Source of the DNA: Clostridia bacterium
GTDB taxonomy: Bacteria; Bacillota; Clostridia; Oscillospirales; Acutalibacteraceae
Length of the DNA: 64,000 nt
Assembly: GCA_017473165.1 (NCBI GenBank)
Contig: JAFUNA010000002.1
Span: forward strand, 62,001-126,000
Direction of reading: 5' to 3'
Notes under the pieces: model-generated
Told to the model about the DNA's origin: nothing
What the model saw: the letters and a program-made list of their open reading frames with translations, nothing else
The model's database searches: none
Position numbers and translations under genes: made by a program
Part shown: positions 9,147 to 17,355 of the stretch, piece after piece
Numbering within the stretch: the first letter of the stretch is position 1
Layout: each line of letters begins with the position of its first letter

Positions 9147-9815
9147 TTATTTTATATATGCCTCGAGTCTGTAAATCGGCATACCCTGCGAAGCAAAGCG
9201 GTGCTCGTACTCCGTTTCGATGTTGCCCTCAAAGTCGCTGTTATGAAGGTCAAGCGAAATATTTTTAAGGCTGAAGCCGTAGCCCGTCAGCTGCTCGATT
9301 GAATATTCGAAAAAGTGCATATTGTCGGTTTTCTGATGAATTTCCGCACCCTTTTTGAGTATCACTTCGTAGCTTTTCAAAAAGCGTTGATTAGTAAGGC
9401 GGTGATTGGCATATCTGTTTTTGGGATACGGACAGGAAAAATTGAGATAAATCCGTTCAATCGATTCGGGTCTGATATATTTTTCAAGATATTCGGCTCC
9501 GCTGTGAAGGAATTTCAGATTTGTTATGTTTTCCTTCATTGCCGTTTCGCACGCCATGACAAGAACGTTTTCGCATTTTTCAAGTGCGAGCACATTAATA
9601 TCGGGCTCACGCTTTGCAAGCTCGCAGGCAAATCTGCCTTTTCCGCAGCCGATTTCAAGCACAACGGGGTTATCATTACCGAAAAGAGCTTTTGTGTCGA
9701 TATACTCTTTCTTTTCTATTGCGGTCAGAACATTGCTGTCATCGCTTATAAGTGAAATAACGTTATCGCATTTTCCAATGCGTTCTTCAAGATGTTTTTT
9801 CTTTCTCATTCTCAT
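9147..9815 (-). CDS. trmB: tRNA (guanine-N7-)-methyltransferase TrmB
   Basis: This 222-residue SAM-dependent enzyme makes m7G46 in the tRNA variable loop. The SAM-binding motif VLEIGCGKGRF is near residue 55, ALEK follows, and the family motif appears as NFSCPYPKNRYANHRLT (usually SDPWPKKRHxxRRL). The C-terminus TEYEHRFASQGMPIYRLE is typical. Length is normal for the family. It is a single gene transcribed from its own promoter (TTGAAA/TATAAT), divergent from the DUF362 gene. An internal MRMRKK duplication leaves two possible ATG starts 6 bases apart. Confidence 0.92.
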   Translation of the reverse strand: MRMRKKKHLEERIGKCDNVISLISDDSNVLTAIEKKEYIDTKALFGNDNPVVLEIGCGKGRFACELAKREPDINVLALEKCENVLVMACETAMKENITNLKFLHSGAEYLEKYIRPESIERIYLNFSCPYPKNRYANHRLTNQRFLKSYEVILKKGAEIHQKTDNMHFFEYSIEQLTGYGFSLKNISLDLHNSDFEGNIETEYEHRFASQGMPIYRLEAYIK

Positions 9816-9840
9816 TTTTTATCACTTCTTTCGGAAATTG

Positions 9841-9869
9841 ATTATACAACGCAGCAAAGAATTTTTCAA
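9841..9869 (-). promoter_or_regulatory. Promoter of trmB
   Basis: On the minus strand, TTGAAA (9864-9869) and TATAAT (9841-9846) are separated by 17 bp, 26 bp before the trmB start. Confidence 0.7.
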
Positions 9870-9912
9870 TATTTTTATAAAAAAGTGTCATCAATAAATG
9901 CAAATAATTTAA

Positions 9913-9941
9913 TTGAAAACAATAAGTATGTATGGTAAAAT
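9913..9941 (+). promoter_or_regulatory. Promoter of DUF362-comEA operon
   Basis: TTGAAA (9913-9918) and TAAAAT (9936-9941) with a 17-bp spacer, 30 bp before the ATG at 9971. Confidence 0.65.
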
Positions 9942-9970
9942 ATATTTATTAATACTTCGGAGGTTAAATC

Positions 9971-10834
9971 ATGGCTGCTAAAGTTTATTTTTCAAGGGAA
10001 ATAACATCTGAAAAGGTACTTGAGCTTTATAAATTGCTCGGCAAAGAGCTCTGCGGCAGCATTGCCGTTAAAGTTCATTCGGGTGAAAAGGGCAACCAGA
10101 ATTTTCTGAAACCCGATTTCTGGAAACCCGTCATTGACCATGTCGGCGGCACGGTTGTTGAGTGTAACACCGCATATAACGGCGAAAGAAACACAACCGA
10201 AAAGCATCTGAAGCTCTTTGACGACCACGGCTGGACAGAGCATTTCAAGGTTGACTTGCTTGATGCCGAAGGTCCCGACCTTGTTCTTGACATTCCCGAC
10301 GGAAACAAAATCAAAAAGAATTATGTCGGCAAAAACATTGCAAACTATGACTCGATGCTTGTTCTTTCTCACTTCAAGGGGCATCCCATGGGCGGCTACG
10401 GCGGAGCATTGAAGCAGCTTTCAATCGGCGTTGCTTCTTCATACGGCAAGGGCTATATTCACGGCGTAGGCAATCCCGACGATTTCTGGAATTCCGACCA
10501 TGATTCCTTCCTTGAATCCATGGCTGATGCCGCAAAATCCGTTGTTGATTATTTTGACGGAAAGATTGTTTATATCAATGTTATGAAAAACATGAGCGTT
10601 GACTGCGACTGCTGTGCGGTTGCGGAAGACCCGTGCATTGCGGATATCGGCATTCTTGTTTCCGATGACCCCGTTGCAATCGATAAAGCCTGTGTTGATT
10701 TGGTTTATGCCTGCTCCGACGAAGGCAAGCCCCATCTTATTGAAAGAATCGAAAGCAGAAACGGTGTTCATACAATCGATGCCGCTGCAGCTATCGGATG
10801 CGGAACAAAGGAATATGAGCTTATCGAGGTCTGA
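9971..10834 (+). CDS. DUF362 domain protein
   Basis: This 287-residue soluble protein belongs to the DUF362 family, often annotated as iron-sulfur-cluster-related, whose biochemical role is not established. Features seen are VKVHSGEKGNQNFL near residue 32, an ECNTAY segment, HFKGHPMGGYGGALKQLSIG in the middle, and a cysteine cluster DCDCCAVAEDPC near residue 210 that could hold a metal. No separate ferredoxin 4Fe-4S domain (CxxCxxCxxxCP) is present, unlike longer members. The ATG is preceded by GGAGG with 7-base spacing. The ComEA-like gene follows 12 bp later, so both share a promoter. Confidence 0.8.
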   Translation: MAAKVYFSREITSEKVLELYKLLGKELCGSIAVKVHSGEKGNQNFLKPDFWKPVIDHVGGTVVECNTAYNGERNTTEKHLKLFDDHGWTEHFKVDLLDAEGPDLVLDIPDGNKIKKNYVGKNIANYDSMLVLSHFKGHPMGGYGGALKQLSIGVASSYGKGYIHGVGNPDDFWNSDHDSFLESMADAAKSVVDYFDGKIVYINVMKNMSVDCDCCAVAEDPCIADIGILVSDDPVAIDKACVDLVYACSDEGKPHLIERIESRNGVHTIDAAAAIGCGTKEYELIEV

Positions 10835-10846
10835 TTTATAAACGTC

Positions 10847-11203
10847 ATGACAAAAGATATAAAGCCTGCAGTAACACTCGTTGCGGCTTCGGTTATTGTT
10901 TTAACGGCTACTGTACTGTATCTGATTTTTGACACACCGAAATACAACGATATCAAAGAAATAAGCACCGCTGTTTCCGTATCCTCGGAAACGGAATCAA
11001 CCGCAAACACATCTGCCGTTAACATCAACACCGCAGATGCTGAGGAACTGACAAAGCTTTTCGGCATAGGCGAAAAACGGGCGGCGGATATTGTTGAATA
11101 CAGAGAAAAGAACGGCAGATTCCGTACCGTTGAGGAGCTCACAAACATTGACGGAATAAGCGAATCAATCATAAAAAAGAATTCGGATATCATCACGGTA
11201 TAA
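10847..11203 (+). CDS. comEA: ComEA-like helix-hairpin-helix DNA-binding protein
   Basis: This 118-residue protein has an N-terminal hydrophobic segment (about residues 9-27) and a Ser/Thr-rich linker. The C-terminal helix-hairpin-helix domain is VNINTADAEELTKLFGIG and GRFRTVEELTNIDGIS. In competent bacteria ComEA binds incoming double-stranded DNA at the cell surface. The soluble-binding domain and membrane anchor are both visible here, but the SLBB domain of longer ComEA proteins is missing, so this is the short form. Its partner ComEC is not next to it. The start has no strong ribosome binding site and may depend on translation from the DUF362 gene 12 bp upstream. Confidence 0.8.
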   Translation: MTKDIKPAVTLVAASVIVLTATVLYLIFDTPKYNDIKEISTAVSVSSETESTANTSAVNINTADAEELTKLFGIGEKRAADIVEYREKNGRFRTVEELTNIDGISESIIKKNSDIITV

Positions 11204-11205
11204 GA

Positions 11206-11237
11206 AAAACAGCTTGGTTTTTAAGCCAAGCTGTTTT
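11206..11237. terminator. Bidirectional terminator
   Basis: A perfect 12-bp stem (AAAACAGCTTGG with its complement) around an 8-base loop. It separates comEA from the convergent GH38-like gene. Confidence 0.85.
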
Positions 11238-11241
11238 GTTA

Positions 11242-13608
11242 TTATAATTCGATTTTTACTGTTTTGATTTCCCAGGGACGGAATTTCAGATATTTACGTC
11301 TTCTGCAGTCTGCAAGCTTGTTGCCGAGAAGGTCTGTTTCTTCGGTAACTTTACCGTATGCAGGCTTGAATTTAATGCGGTTTTCCTTGTCAGAATAGTT
11401 ACAGAAACGTGCAAGAATATAGTTTTCTTCGGGATAAACAGTTGTCATAACAACTTCGTTTATGTATTTTTTCGTCGGAACAAACTCCATTTCTTTAACG
11501 CCTTTTTTCTTTTTCTCAAGAGGCATTGCAACGGGAGGATAAGCGTATCTGAAAGCTTCTGTATGAATGTCGCTTATAAAATCGAATCCCGTACAGATTG
11601 CAAATTCATCCTCATAAATACCGTCAAGCATTTTTGTACCGCAAAGATATTCCTCTGCATAAACAAGAGGAATCGAAACCTTGTTACCCTTGACAGCAGA
11701 GCCCATACAGCCCTTATTGAACACTGCAACGCTTTTGCTGTTATCCTTCAGGCAAATCCAGTATATACCGTCAAGATGTGTTGTGGAATTAAAGGATTCT
11801 TCGGGAGTTACTTTTTCATTGATGAGAATACGGTCTTTTTCATACCAATAATCTTCGGTTTTTCTGACATCGCCTTCCCATTCGGAGATTGAATAAGGCA
11901 GATCACGGAACATTTTTCTGTTCTTATTCATGCAAAGATTCATATTGAAATTGAGCTTACCGTCATGTACATGACCGTTGACAGTAAGTGATTTTTCAAG
12001 TCCCATTTTATCGCCGATTATGCCAATCTTTTCGCCGTGAACCTCAAATTTTGTTTTGCAGTCAATTCTGTCTAAATCACGACCGCCGAAACGCATTTCA
12101 AAGCTGAAGGGTACGCTTCCGATTTTGCCTTCGTAGGTTGCAATCGCACCGCAATAAGGATTAAGCTCAACAGTCCATTTACCGATTGATTCACAGTCAA
12201 CACCGTCAATGTGAGCAGTAAACATTGCATTGTTACCGTTGTCTATTATCTTTTCACCGTCACAGATATAGGATATGTATTCTATTCCTTTTTCTGTAAG
12301 CTTAATTTCAGAAAATGCGGTTTTAAGAATTCCGGTTTTGGCAGACCAAGCAAAATCATCCTCAAATCCGCTTGTTGAGTCTGCGGAGATAACCTTTGCG
12401 GTATATGCGGGAAGGAATGCATAAACATATTTATCCTTGCCTACTTTGATATAATCACTGACATGGAATGAATTTGCGTTGATTGCAAGAACAGAATTAT
12501 CATCATCGCAAGCAAAGCGTGATGAAATGTTTTTGAGCGATTCATTTTTAACAAATTCCGATTCCTTGAGCGATGCGGGAATAAAGCGTCTTGCAAGGTC
12601 AAGAAGTCCGCAGATTGTAACGTCGTGGTGCTGTGCTGCAAGAGCGTATTTCCATGCTTCGTCAAGATTTTCGGTGTATGCCTTTCCGCCCAGCATAACT
12701 GAAAGTGCGTTGAGCTTTTCAGCCTGAACGGCTTCAACCTCTGCTTTTCTTACGCCGTTGAAGATTTCATTTCCGCAGTAGCCCCAGGGCATCTGAACAT
12801 GGAAATCGTTGTCGGTTGTTGCAAGCTCATCCTTTGCCTCGCCGTAGAGAGCGGGAATATCCTCAAGAAGAACATATTCGTAGTTATCTTTTGTTTCGAT
12901 ATGTTTTGTAACATCCTCAATGGGCTGGGTCAGGTCATCATATCTTGAAGCAAGGAGCGGAGAATATTTTTCAAACATTTCCTCAAATTTTTCAAGGGAT
13001 ATTTCAGTATCCTGCGGCCAGCGGGAAAGAATCCAGTTATCAACCGTGCAGCAGTTGAATCCCCTGCCCATCTTGTCATAAGTGGGTACTGCGGGAATTT
13101 CGGTTTTGTCCTTGCCTATCCATTTTCCCCATGCGGAATCAAAGGTTCTCGGATAGCCGTAGCCCATAACGTGAGAACGGAGAATTGCTGCATCGTGACC
13201 CGTAAGCTTTAAAAGCTGCGGAGTCTGGTTATTAAGAGCAAACTCCGAAATGCAGTAAACATTGGGAGTTTTGCCAAAATACTTTTTGTTTGTGCGAACG
13301 GCATAGGTCAGCTGACGGGCGTTGGATTCCTCGGAAATCGTAAGCGAAAGAGGCTGACCGTAGGTTGTTGCACCGAGTCCGACTCTGTCGGGATACTTTT
13401 TGAGCAAATCCCCTATCATTTCAACAACCTCGGGGTCGCATCTTGAAAACTCATCAAAGGTGAAAGATTCGTAATCAAGACCGATTCTCAACTTCGGATA
13501 TTTTTCCATCCACTCATAAATATTCTTAAGTCTGGGTTTAACCTCGTCTTTCCAGAGAACATATCCGCCGTGGTCATAGGTTAAAATATAAAGCTTTTTC
13601 TTTTCCAT
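11242..13608 (-). CDS. GH38-like glycosidase (divergent alpha-mannosidase family)
   Basis: This 788-residue protein has the overall layout of GH38 alpha-mannosidases: an N-terminal metal-dependent barrel, a helical middle domain and a C-terminal beta-rich domain. The middle domain signature DEAWKYALAAQHHD near residue 310 and TPQLLKLTGHDAAILRSH are the best evidence. The canonical first metal motif HxHWD is replaced by YDHGGYVLW near residue 14, and the usual WxxDxFG nucleophile segment reads CISEFALNNQ, so activity or mechanism may differ. No signal peptide is present. The ATG follows AAAGGAG. It lies 15 bp downstream of the GH29 fucosidase gene and is surely in the same operon. A GH57-like or inactive role cannot be excluded. 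Confidence 0.65.
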   Translation of the reverse strand: MEKKKLYILTYDHGGYVLWKDEVKPRLKNIYEWMEKYPKLRIGLDYESFTFDEFSRCDPEVVEMIGDLLKKYPDRVGLGATTYGQPLSLTISEESNARQLTYAVRTNKKYFGKTPNVYCISEFALNNQTPQLLKLTGHDAAILRSHVMGYGYPRTFDSAWGKWIGKDKTEIPAVPTYDKMGRGFNCCTVDNWILSRWPQDTEISLEKFEEMFEKYSPLLASRYDDLTQPIEDVTKHIETKDNYEYVLLEDIPALYGEAKDELATTDNDFHVQMPWGYCGNEIFNGVRKAEVEAVQAEKLNALSVMLGGKAYTENLDEAWKYALAAQHHDVTICGLLDLARRFIPASLKESEFVKNESLKNISSRFACDDDNSVLAINANSFHVSDYIKVGKDKYVYAFLPAYTAKVISADSTSGFEDDFAWSAKTGILKTAFSEIKLTEKGIEYISYICDGEKIIDNGNNAMFTAHIDGVDCESIGKWTVELNPYCGAIATYEGKIGSVPFSFEMRFGGRDLDRIDCKTKFEVHGEKIGIIGDKMGLEKSLTVNGHVHDGKLNFNMNLCMNKNRKMFRDLPYSISEWEGDVRKTEDYWYEKDRILINEKVTPEESFNSTTHLDGIYWICLKDNSKSVAVFNKGCMGSAVKGNKVSIPLVYAEEYLCGTKMLDGIYEDEFAICTGFDFISDIHTEAFRYAYPPVAMPLEKKKKGVKEMEFVPTKKYINEVVMTTVYPEENYILARFCNYSDKENRIKFKPAYGKVTEETDLLGNKLADCRRRKYLKFRPWEIKTVKIEL

Positions 13609-13623
13609 GTTTCAGACTCTCCT

Positions 13624-14631
13624 TTATTTCAGTGCAGATGATTTTATTAATGCTTCAACGGAAAAAGAGGGAATTCTGCCCAATCCGTCGGGTCCGACAT
13701 TGAGAAGATAATTGATTCCCATTCCGTTAAGCTTCTTTTTCCGCTGTGCTATTTCTTCGGGAGTTATCCAGCTTTGGTCATAGTATTTATAGCCCCATGA
13801 GCTGTTGAGCGTACCTGCGGTTTCATAAAGTCCGTAGGGTGAAAACTTCAGCCCGTCAAGGCTGTTGGGGTCAATGCTCTCGTCAACGGCAAATTCCGAA
13901 GGATATTCATTGTCACCAAGCGAAACATAGTCATACGCACCGTTTCCGATTCGTGAGTTGATAAGACAGTCGGGCTGATATTCCTTGACAAGAGCATTGA
14001 GCTCAAAGCTTTGTTCTTTTGTGATTGTGTGGGGCACATCAAACCACATAAGACACAAATCACCGTAGCCCGTAAGGATTTCTTTTACCTGCGGCTTGAT
14101 TTTTTCTTCAAAGCATATTGAAAAATCTTTTTTCTCTCTTTCGGGGAAATCCCAGCTGTTATCCCAGGATACACCCGAGCAGCCGCAGAATTTATCATAG
14201 CCGCCGCCGTGAAAATGCTTCCAGTCAAGCTCCTGCGAATAATAAAGACCGAATTTCAGCCCGTATTTGTAGCACGCTTCGCCCAATTCCGCAACAACAT
14301 CTCTGCCGAAGGGCGTTGCATCAACAACGTTGAATTTGTCTGCCTTTGATTTGAACATTGCAAAGCCGTCATGATGCTTTGAAGTGAACACAAAATATTT
14401 CATTCCGCAGTCACGGGCAAGGCGAATCCATTCATCGGCGTTGAAATATATCGGATTGAATATTTTTGCAAGCTCTGCGTATTCATCGTTGGGAATGGGC
14501 ATAAAGCTCTGAATCCATTCTGCATAGTCATTAACCCTTCTGCCCTTCCATTCGCCACCGAGAAGAGAATAAAGACCCCAATGTGCCATCATTCCGTAGC
14601 CCGCATTTTTAAACCATTCTCTGTTGTTCAT
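13624..14631 (-). CDS. GH29 alpha-L-fucosidase
   Basis: This 335-residue protein is the catalytic barrel of a GH29 alpha-L-fucosidase, retaining enzymes that release fucose from host and plant glycans. Seen motifs are WFKNAGYGMMAHWGLYS, MKYFVFTSKHHDGFAMF, FGLYYSQELDW, the nucleophile segment LCLMWFDVPH and TLNSSWGY. It ends after the barrel (LLNVGPDGLGRIPSFS) and lacks the C-terminal beta-sandwich of longer members. No signal peptide is present. The ATG is preceded by TGGAGAAAAGAA. It is the first gene of a two-gene unit with the GH38-like gene, and it starts only about 20 bp after the aroF terminator hairpin, so its own promoter is not evident. Confidence 0.88.
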   Translation of the reverse strand: MNNREWFKNAGYGMMAHWGLYSLLGGEWKGRRVNDYAEWIQSFMPIPNDEYAELAKIFNPIYFNADEWIRLARDCGMKYFVFTSKHHDGFAMFKSKADKFNVVDATPFGRDVVAELGEACYKYGLKFGLYYSQELDWKHFHGGGYDKFCGCSGVSWDNSWDFPEREKKDFSICFEEKIKPQVKEILTGYGDLCLMWFDVPHTITKEQSFELNALVKEYQPDCLINSRIGNGAYDYVSLGDNEYPSEFAVDESIDPNSLDGLKFSPYGLYETAGTLNSSWGYKYYDQSWITPEEIAQRKKKLNGMGINYLLNVGPDGLGRIPSFSVEALIKSSALK

Positions 14632-14650
14632 TTCTTTTCTCCATATAAGA

Positions 14651-14682
14651 TAAAAGCGGCACTCAAAACTGGAGAGTGCCGC
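14651..14682 (-). terminator. Terminator of aroF
   Basis: On the minus strand a 9-bp stem (GCGGCACTC/GAGTGCCGC, 14656-14664 with 14674-14682) is followed by TTTTA. It stands between aroF and the GH29 gene. Confidence 0.75.
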
Positions 14683-14688
14683 ATATTT

Positions 14689-15717
14689 TTAAAGCAAATC
14701 AGCAAGGTCGTAAATAAGTCTTTCGGTTTTCTCCCATCCGAGGCAGGGGTCTGTGATTGATTTTCCATAAACACTCTCGTCGATTTTCTGTGCTCCGTCC
14801 TCAATGTAGCTTTCAATCATAAAGCCTTTGACAAGCTTTTTGACATCCGCATCGTGGCGGCAGGAATGAAGAACTTCCTTTGCAATTCTTATCTGTTCAA
14901 GATATTTCTTGCCGGAGTTTGCGTGGTTTGTGTCAACTATTACACCGGGATTTACAAGTCCGCTTTTTGCATAGGTTTCTGCAAGATTGACAAGATCCTC
15001 ATAATGATAGTTGGGAAGCGACTGACCGTGCTTGTTGACATAGCCCCTCAAAATTGCATGAGCACAGGGATTGCCTTCGGAATGAACCTCCCAGCCTCTG
15101 TAGATGAAGGTATGCTTATGCTGTGCGGCAGTGATTGAATTCATCATAACCGAAATGTCGCCGCCCGTTGGGTTTTTCATGCCGACAGGAACGGAAATTC
15201 CGCTTGCGGTGAGTCTGTGCTGCTGATTTTCAACGGAACGTGCACCGACTGCAACATATGCGAGAATATCGCTCAGATATCTGTAGTTTTCGGGATAAAG
15301 CATCTCGTCGGCACAGGTGAAGCCTGTTTCGGCAATTGCTCTCATGTGAAGCTCTCTGATTGCAACGATGCCCTTATACATATCAGGCTTTTCGTTGGGA
15401 TTGGGCTGATGAAGCATGCCCTTGTAGCCGTCACCGGTTGTTCTGGGCTTGTTTGTATAAATTCTCGGAATTATATAAATTTTATCGCTGACCTTATCCT
15501 GAACGGTGCGAAGACGCGAGATATAGTCAATAACGCTGTCCTCATTGTCTGCGGAGCATGGACCGATAACAAGGCAGAGCTTATCGCTTTTGCCTGTAAA
15601 AATATCTTCAATTTCCTTTGCTCTTGTGTCAACAACCTTTGCAAGCTCGGATGAAAGAGGATAAAGCTCCTTGACCTCCTTGGGGATTGGCAGCTTTCTT
15701 TCAAAAATCATACTCAT
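14689..15717 (-). CDS. aroF: 3-deoxy-7-phosphoheptulonate (DAHP) synthase, class I
   Basis: This enzyme condenses phosphoenolpyruvate and erythrose 4-phosphate in the first step of the shikimate pathway. The 343-residue form starting MSMIFERKLPIP at 15717 is chosen because the extra 21 residues from the ATG at 15780 overlap the promoter and do not look like the family. Motifs are LVIGPCSADNE, KPRTTGDGYKG, GARSVENQQHR, MKNPTGGD and DTNHANSGKK, with the C-terminal GKSITDPCLGWE. This is the AroFGH type of E. coli, usually controlled by feedback from aromatic amino acids. It stands alone with its own promoter and terminator. Confidence 0.92.
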   Translation of the reverse strand: MSMIFERKLPIPKEVKELYPLSSELAKVVDTRAKEIEDIFTGKSDKLCLVIGPCSADNEDSVIDYISRLRTVQDKVSDKIYIIPRIYTNKPRTTGDGYKGMLHQPNPNEKPDMYKGIVAIRELHMRAIAETGFTCADEMLYPENYRYLSDILAYVAVGARSVENQQHRLTASGISVPVGMKNPTGGDISVMMNSITAAQHKHTFIYRGWEVHSEGNPCAHAILRGYVNKHGQSLPNYHYEDLVNLAETYAKSGLVNPGVIVDTNHANSGKKYLEQIRIAKEVLHSCRHDADVKKLVKGFMIESYIEDGAQKIDESVYGKSITDPCLGWEKTERLIYDLADLL

Positions 15718-15751
15718 GGATAACACTTCTTTACTTTGGGTTTTGCATATT

Positions 15752-15780
15752 ATTTTACACCCGCATAACATAAAATGCAA
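15752..15780 (-). promoter_or_regulatory. Promoter of aroF
   Basis: On the minus strand, TTGCAT (15775-15780) and TAAAAT (15752-15757) with a 17-bp spacer. Its place supports the downstream start at 15717. Confidence 0.65.
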
Positions 15781-15820
15781 TACAAAAATGCAATTTTATG
15801 AATAAAAATTCACAAAAAAA

Positions 15821-15846
15821 TTCACCGAAGATTTCTCCTCGGTGAA
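15821..15846 (-). terminator. Terminator of glnA
   Basis: On the minus strand an 8-bp stem (TTCACCGA/TCGGTGAA) is followed by a run of seven T residues. Confidence 0.85.
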
Positions 15847-15854
15847 CGGTTTTA

Positions 15855-17279
15855 TTAAAGGTTATAGTACTTATCAAACTCAGCAGGATGGGGAATTGCG
15901 GAAAGCTGACGGCATTCTTCACGCTTAGCGTTGATGAAGTTTTTGATAAGCTCCTCGGGGAATACGCCGCCTTCGGTAAGGAATGCGTAGTCCGCTTCAA
16001 GAGCATTGAGAGCCTCGGGAAGAGATGCGGGAAGATGTGAAAGCTTTGCCTTTTCTTCATCGCTGAGGTGATAGAGGTTTACATCGTAGGGACCCCAGCC
16101 GTTTGCATGGGGGTCAATCTTATTCTTAACGCCGTCAAGACCTGCCATGAGAATTGCAGCATAGCAGAAATAGGGGTTGCAGGTTGCGTCGGGGTTACGA
16201 AGCTCAAAGCGGCGCTTGTCGGGGCTCTTTGCGTAAGCGGGAATACGGATAACCGCACTTCTGTTTGAAGTTGCATAGCCTACTGTTACGGGAGCTTCAA
16301 AGCCGGGAATAAGACGCTTGAAGGAGTTTGTGCTGGGGTTTGTTATTGCACAGAGTGCACCGATATGCTTAAGAAGACCGCCCATGAAATAATGAGCTGT
16401 CCGGCTCAAATGCGAATAACCGTTGTCATCGGAGAATACGGGCTCACCGTCCTTGAAAAGGAGCATATGAACGTGCATACCGCTGCCTGCTTCGCCGTAG
16501 ATGGGCTTGGGCATGAAGGTTGCGGTTTTGCCGTACTTGAGAGCTGTGTTATGAATAATGTACTTAATCATCATTGAAGCATCTGCCATGTGAACAACTT
16601 CACCGAGCTGGGGCTCGATTTCATACTGACCCGATGCTGCAACCTCGGGATGATGATAGTTGATTTCAATGCCTGCATCCTTCATGTGCATACACATTTC
16701 GCTGCGGCATTCGTAAGATGTGTCAAAAGGCTTTGCGATGTGATAGTTTTTCTGCTTGGGAACAATAACGCCGAGACCGTCGTTATCGGAATTCCAGTAT
16801 GACTGGCTTGCATCTACGGAAGCACCGATATATTTTCCGTCAACCTTCCATCTTACGTCGTTGAAAAGATAGAACTCAAATTCGGGAAGAATCTTCATTT
16901 CATCGGCAACACCGCTGTTTTTCATGTATTCAACAGCAGCCTTGATAATGTTTCTGGGATACTGGGCAAGAGGACGGTTTTCGGGTGAATCGATAATCAT
17001 TGCGTTACCTGTCATTGAAAGGGTTGCAATCTCGCAGAAGGGGTCAATAACAGCTGTGTCGGGGTCGGGAATGAAAACCATGTCGCTCTTTTCAACAACG
17101 GCATAGCCGTAGTTTGATGCGTCAAAGCCGATACCGCTTCTCATTGTGTCCTCTGAAAAGTTCTCTGCGGGAATTGTAACGTGACGGTACTGACCGTTGA
17201 TGTCAACCATCTTGAAGTCAACCATTTTAATATCTTTTTCTTTGATAATATTAAGGATATCCTGGATGCTTTTTGCCAT
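15855..17279 (-). CDS. glnA: Glutamine synthetase, type I
   Basis: This 474-residue enzyme makes glutamine from glutamate, ammonia and ATP. The ATG at 17279 (MAKSIQD) is preferred over the GTG at 17288 because AAAGGAAGTG is 8 bases before it. Motifs seen are EFEFYLF (metal site), GEAGSGMHVH, the ATP-site segment APVTVGYATSNRSA with RIPAYAKSPDKRRFELRNPD, and the ending HPAEFDKYYNL. The length and the segment NLYHLSDEE, which aligns with the adenylylation loop NLYDLPPEE of E. coli, point to the GSI-beta subtype. It is transcribed alone from a strong promoter. Confidence 0.95.
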   Translation of the reverse strand: MAKSIQDILNIIKEKDIKMVDFKMVDINGQYRHVTIPAENFSEDTMRSGIGFDASNYGYAVVEKSDMVFIPDPDTAVIDPFCEIATLSMTGNAMIIDSPENRPLAQYPRNIIKAAVEYMKNSGVADEMKILPEFEFYLFNDVRWKVDGKYIGASVDASQSYWNSDNDGLGVIVPKQKNYHIAKPFDTSYECRSEMCMHMKDAGIEINYHHPEVAASGQYEIEPQLGEVVHMADASMMIKYIIHNTALKYGKTATFMPKPIYGEAGSGMHVHMLLFKDGEPVFSDDNGYSHLSRTAHYFMGGLLKHIGALCAITNPSTNSFKRLIPGFEAPVTVGYATSNRSAVIRIPAYAKSPDKRRFELRNPDATCNPYFCYAAILMAGLDGVKNKIDPHANGWGPYDVNLYHLSDEEKAKLSHLPASLPEALNALEADYAFLTEGGVFPEELIKNFINAKREECRQLSAIPHPAEFDKYYNL

Positions 17280-17312
17280 TAAGTACACTTCCTTTGTTTA
17301 GGATACTAACAA

Positions 17313-17340
17313 ATTATAACAATATTTTTTTACTCGTCAA
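17313..17340 (-). promoter_or_regulatory. Promoter of glnA
   Basis: On the minus strand, TTGACG (17335-17340) and TATAAT (17313-17318) with a 16-bp spacer, 33 bp before the glnA start. Confidence 0.75.
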
Positions 17341-17355
17341 TAGGTTACTTTAAAC

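Noticed and set aside
10847-11203. A complete competence operon
   Set aside because: Only a ComEA-like gene is present. The MBL proteins at 58-62 kb resemble the ComEC MBL domain but have no ComEC membrane channel, so they were not called competence proteins.
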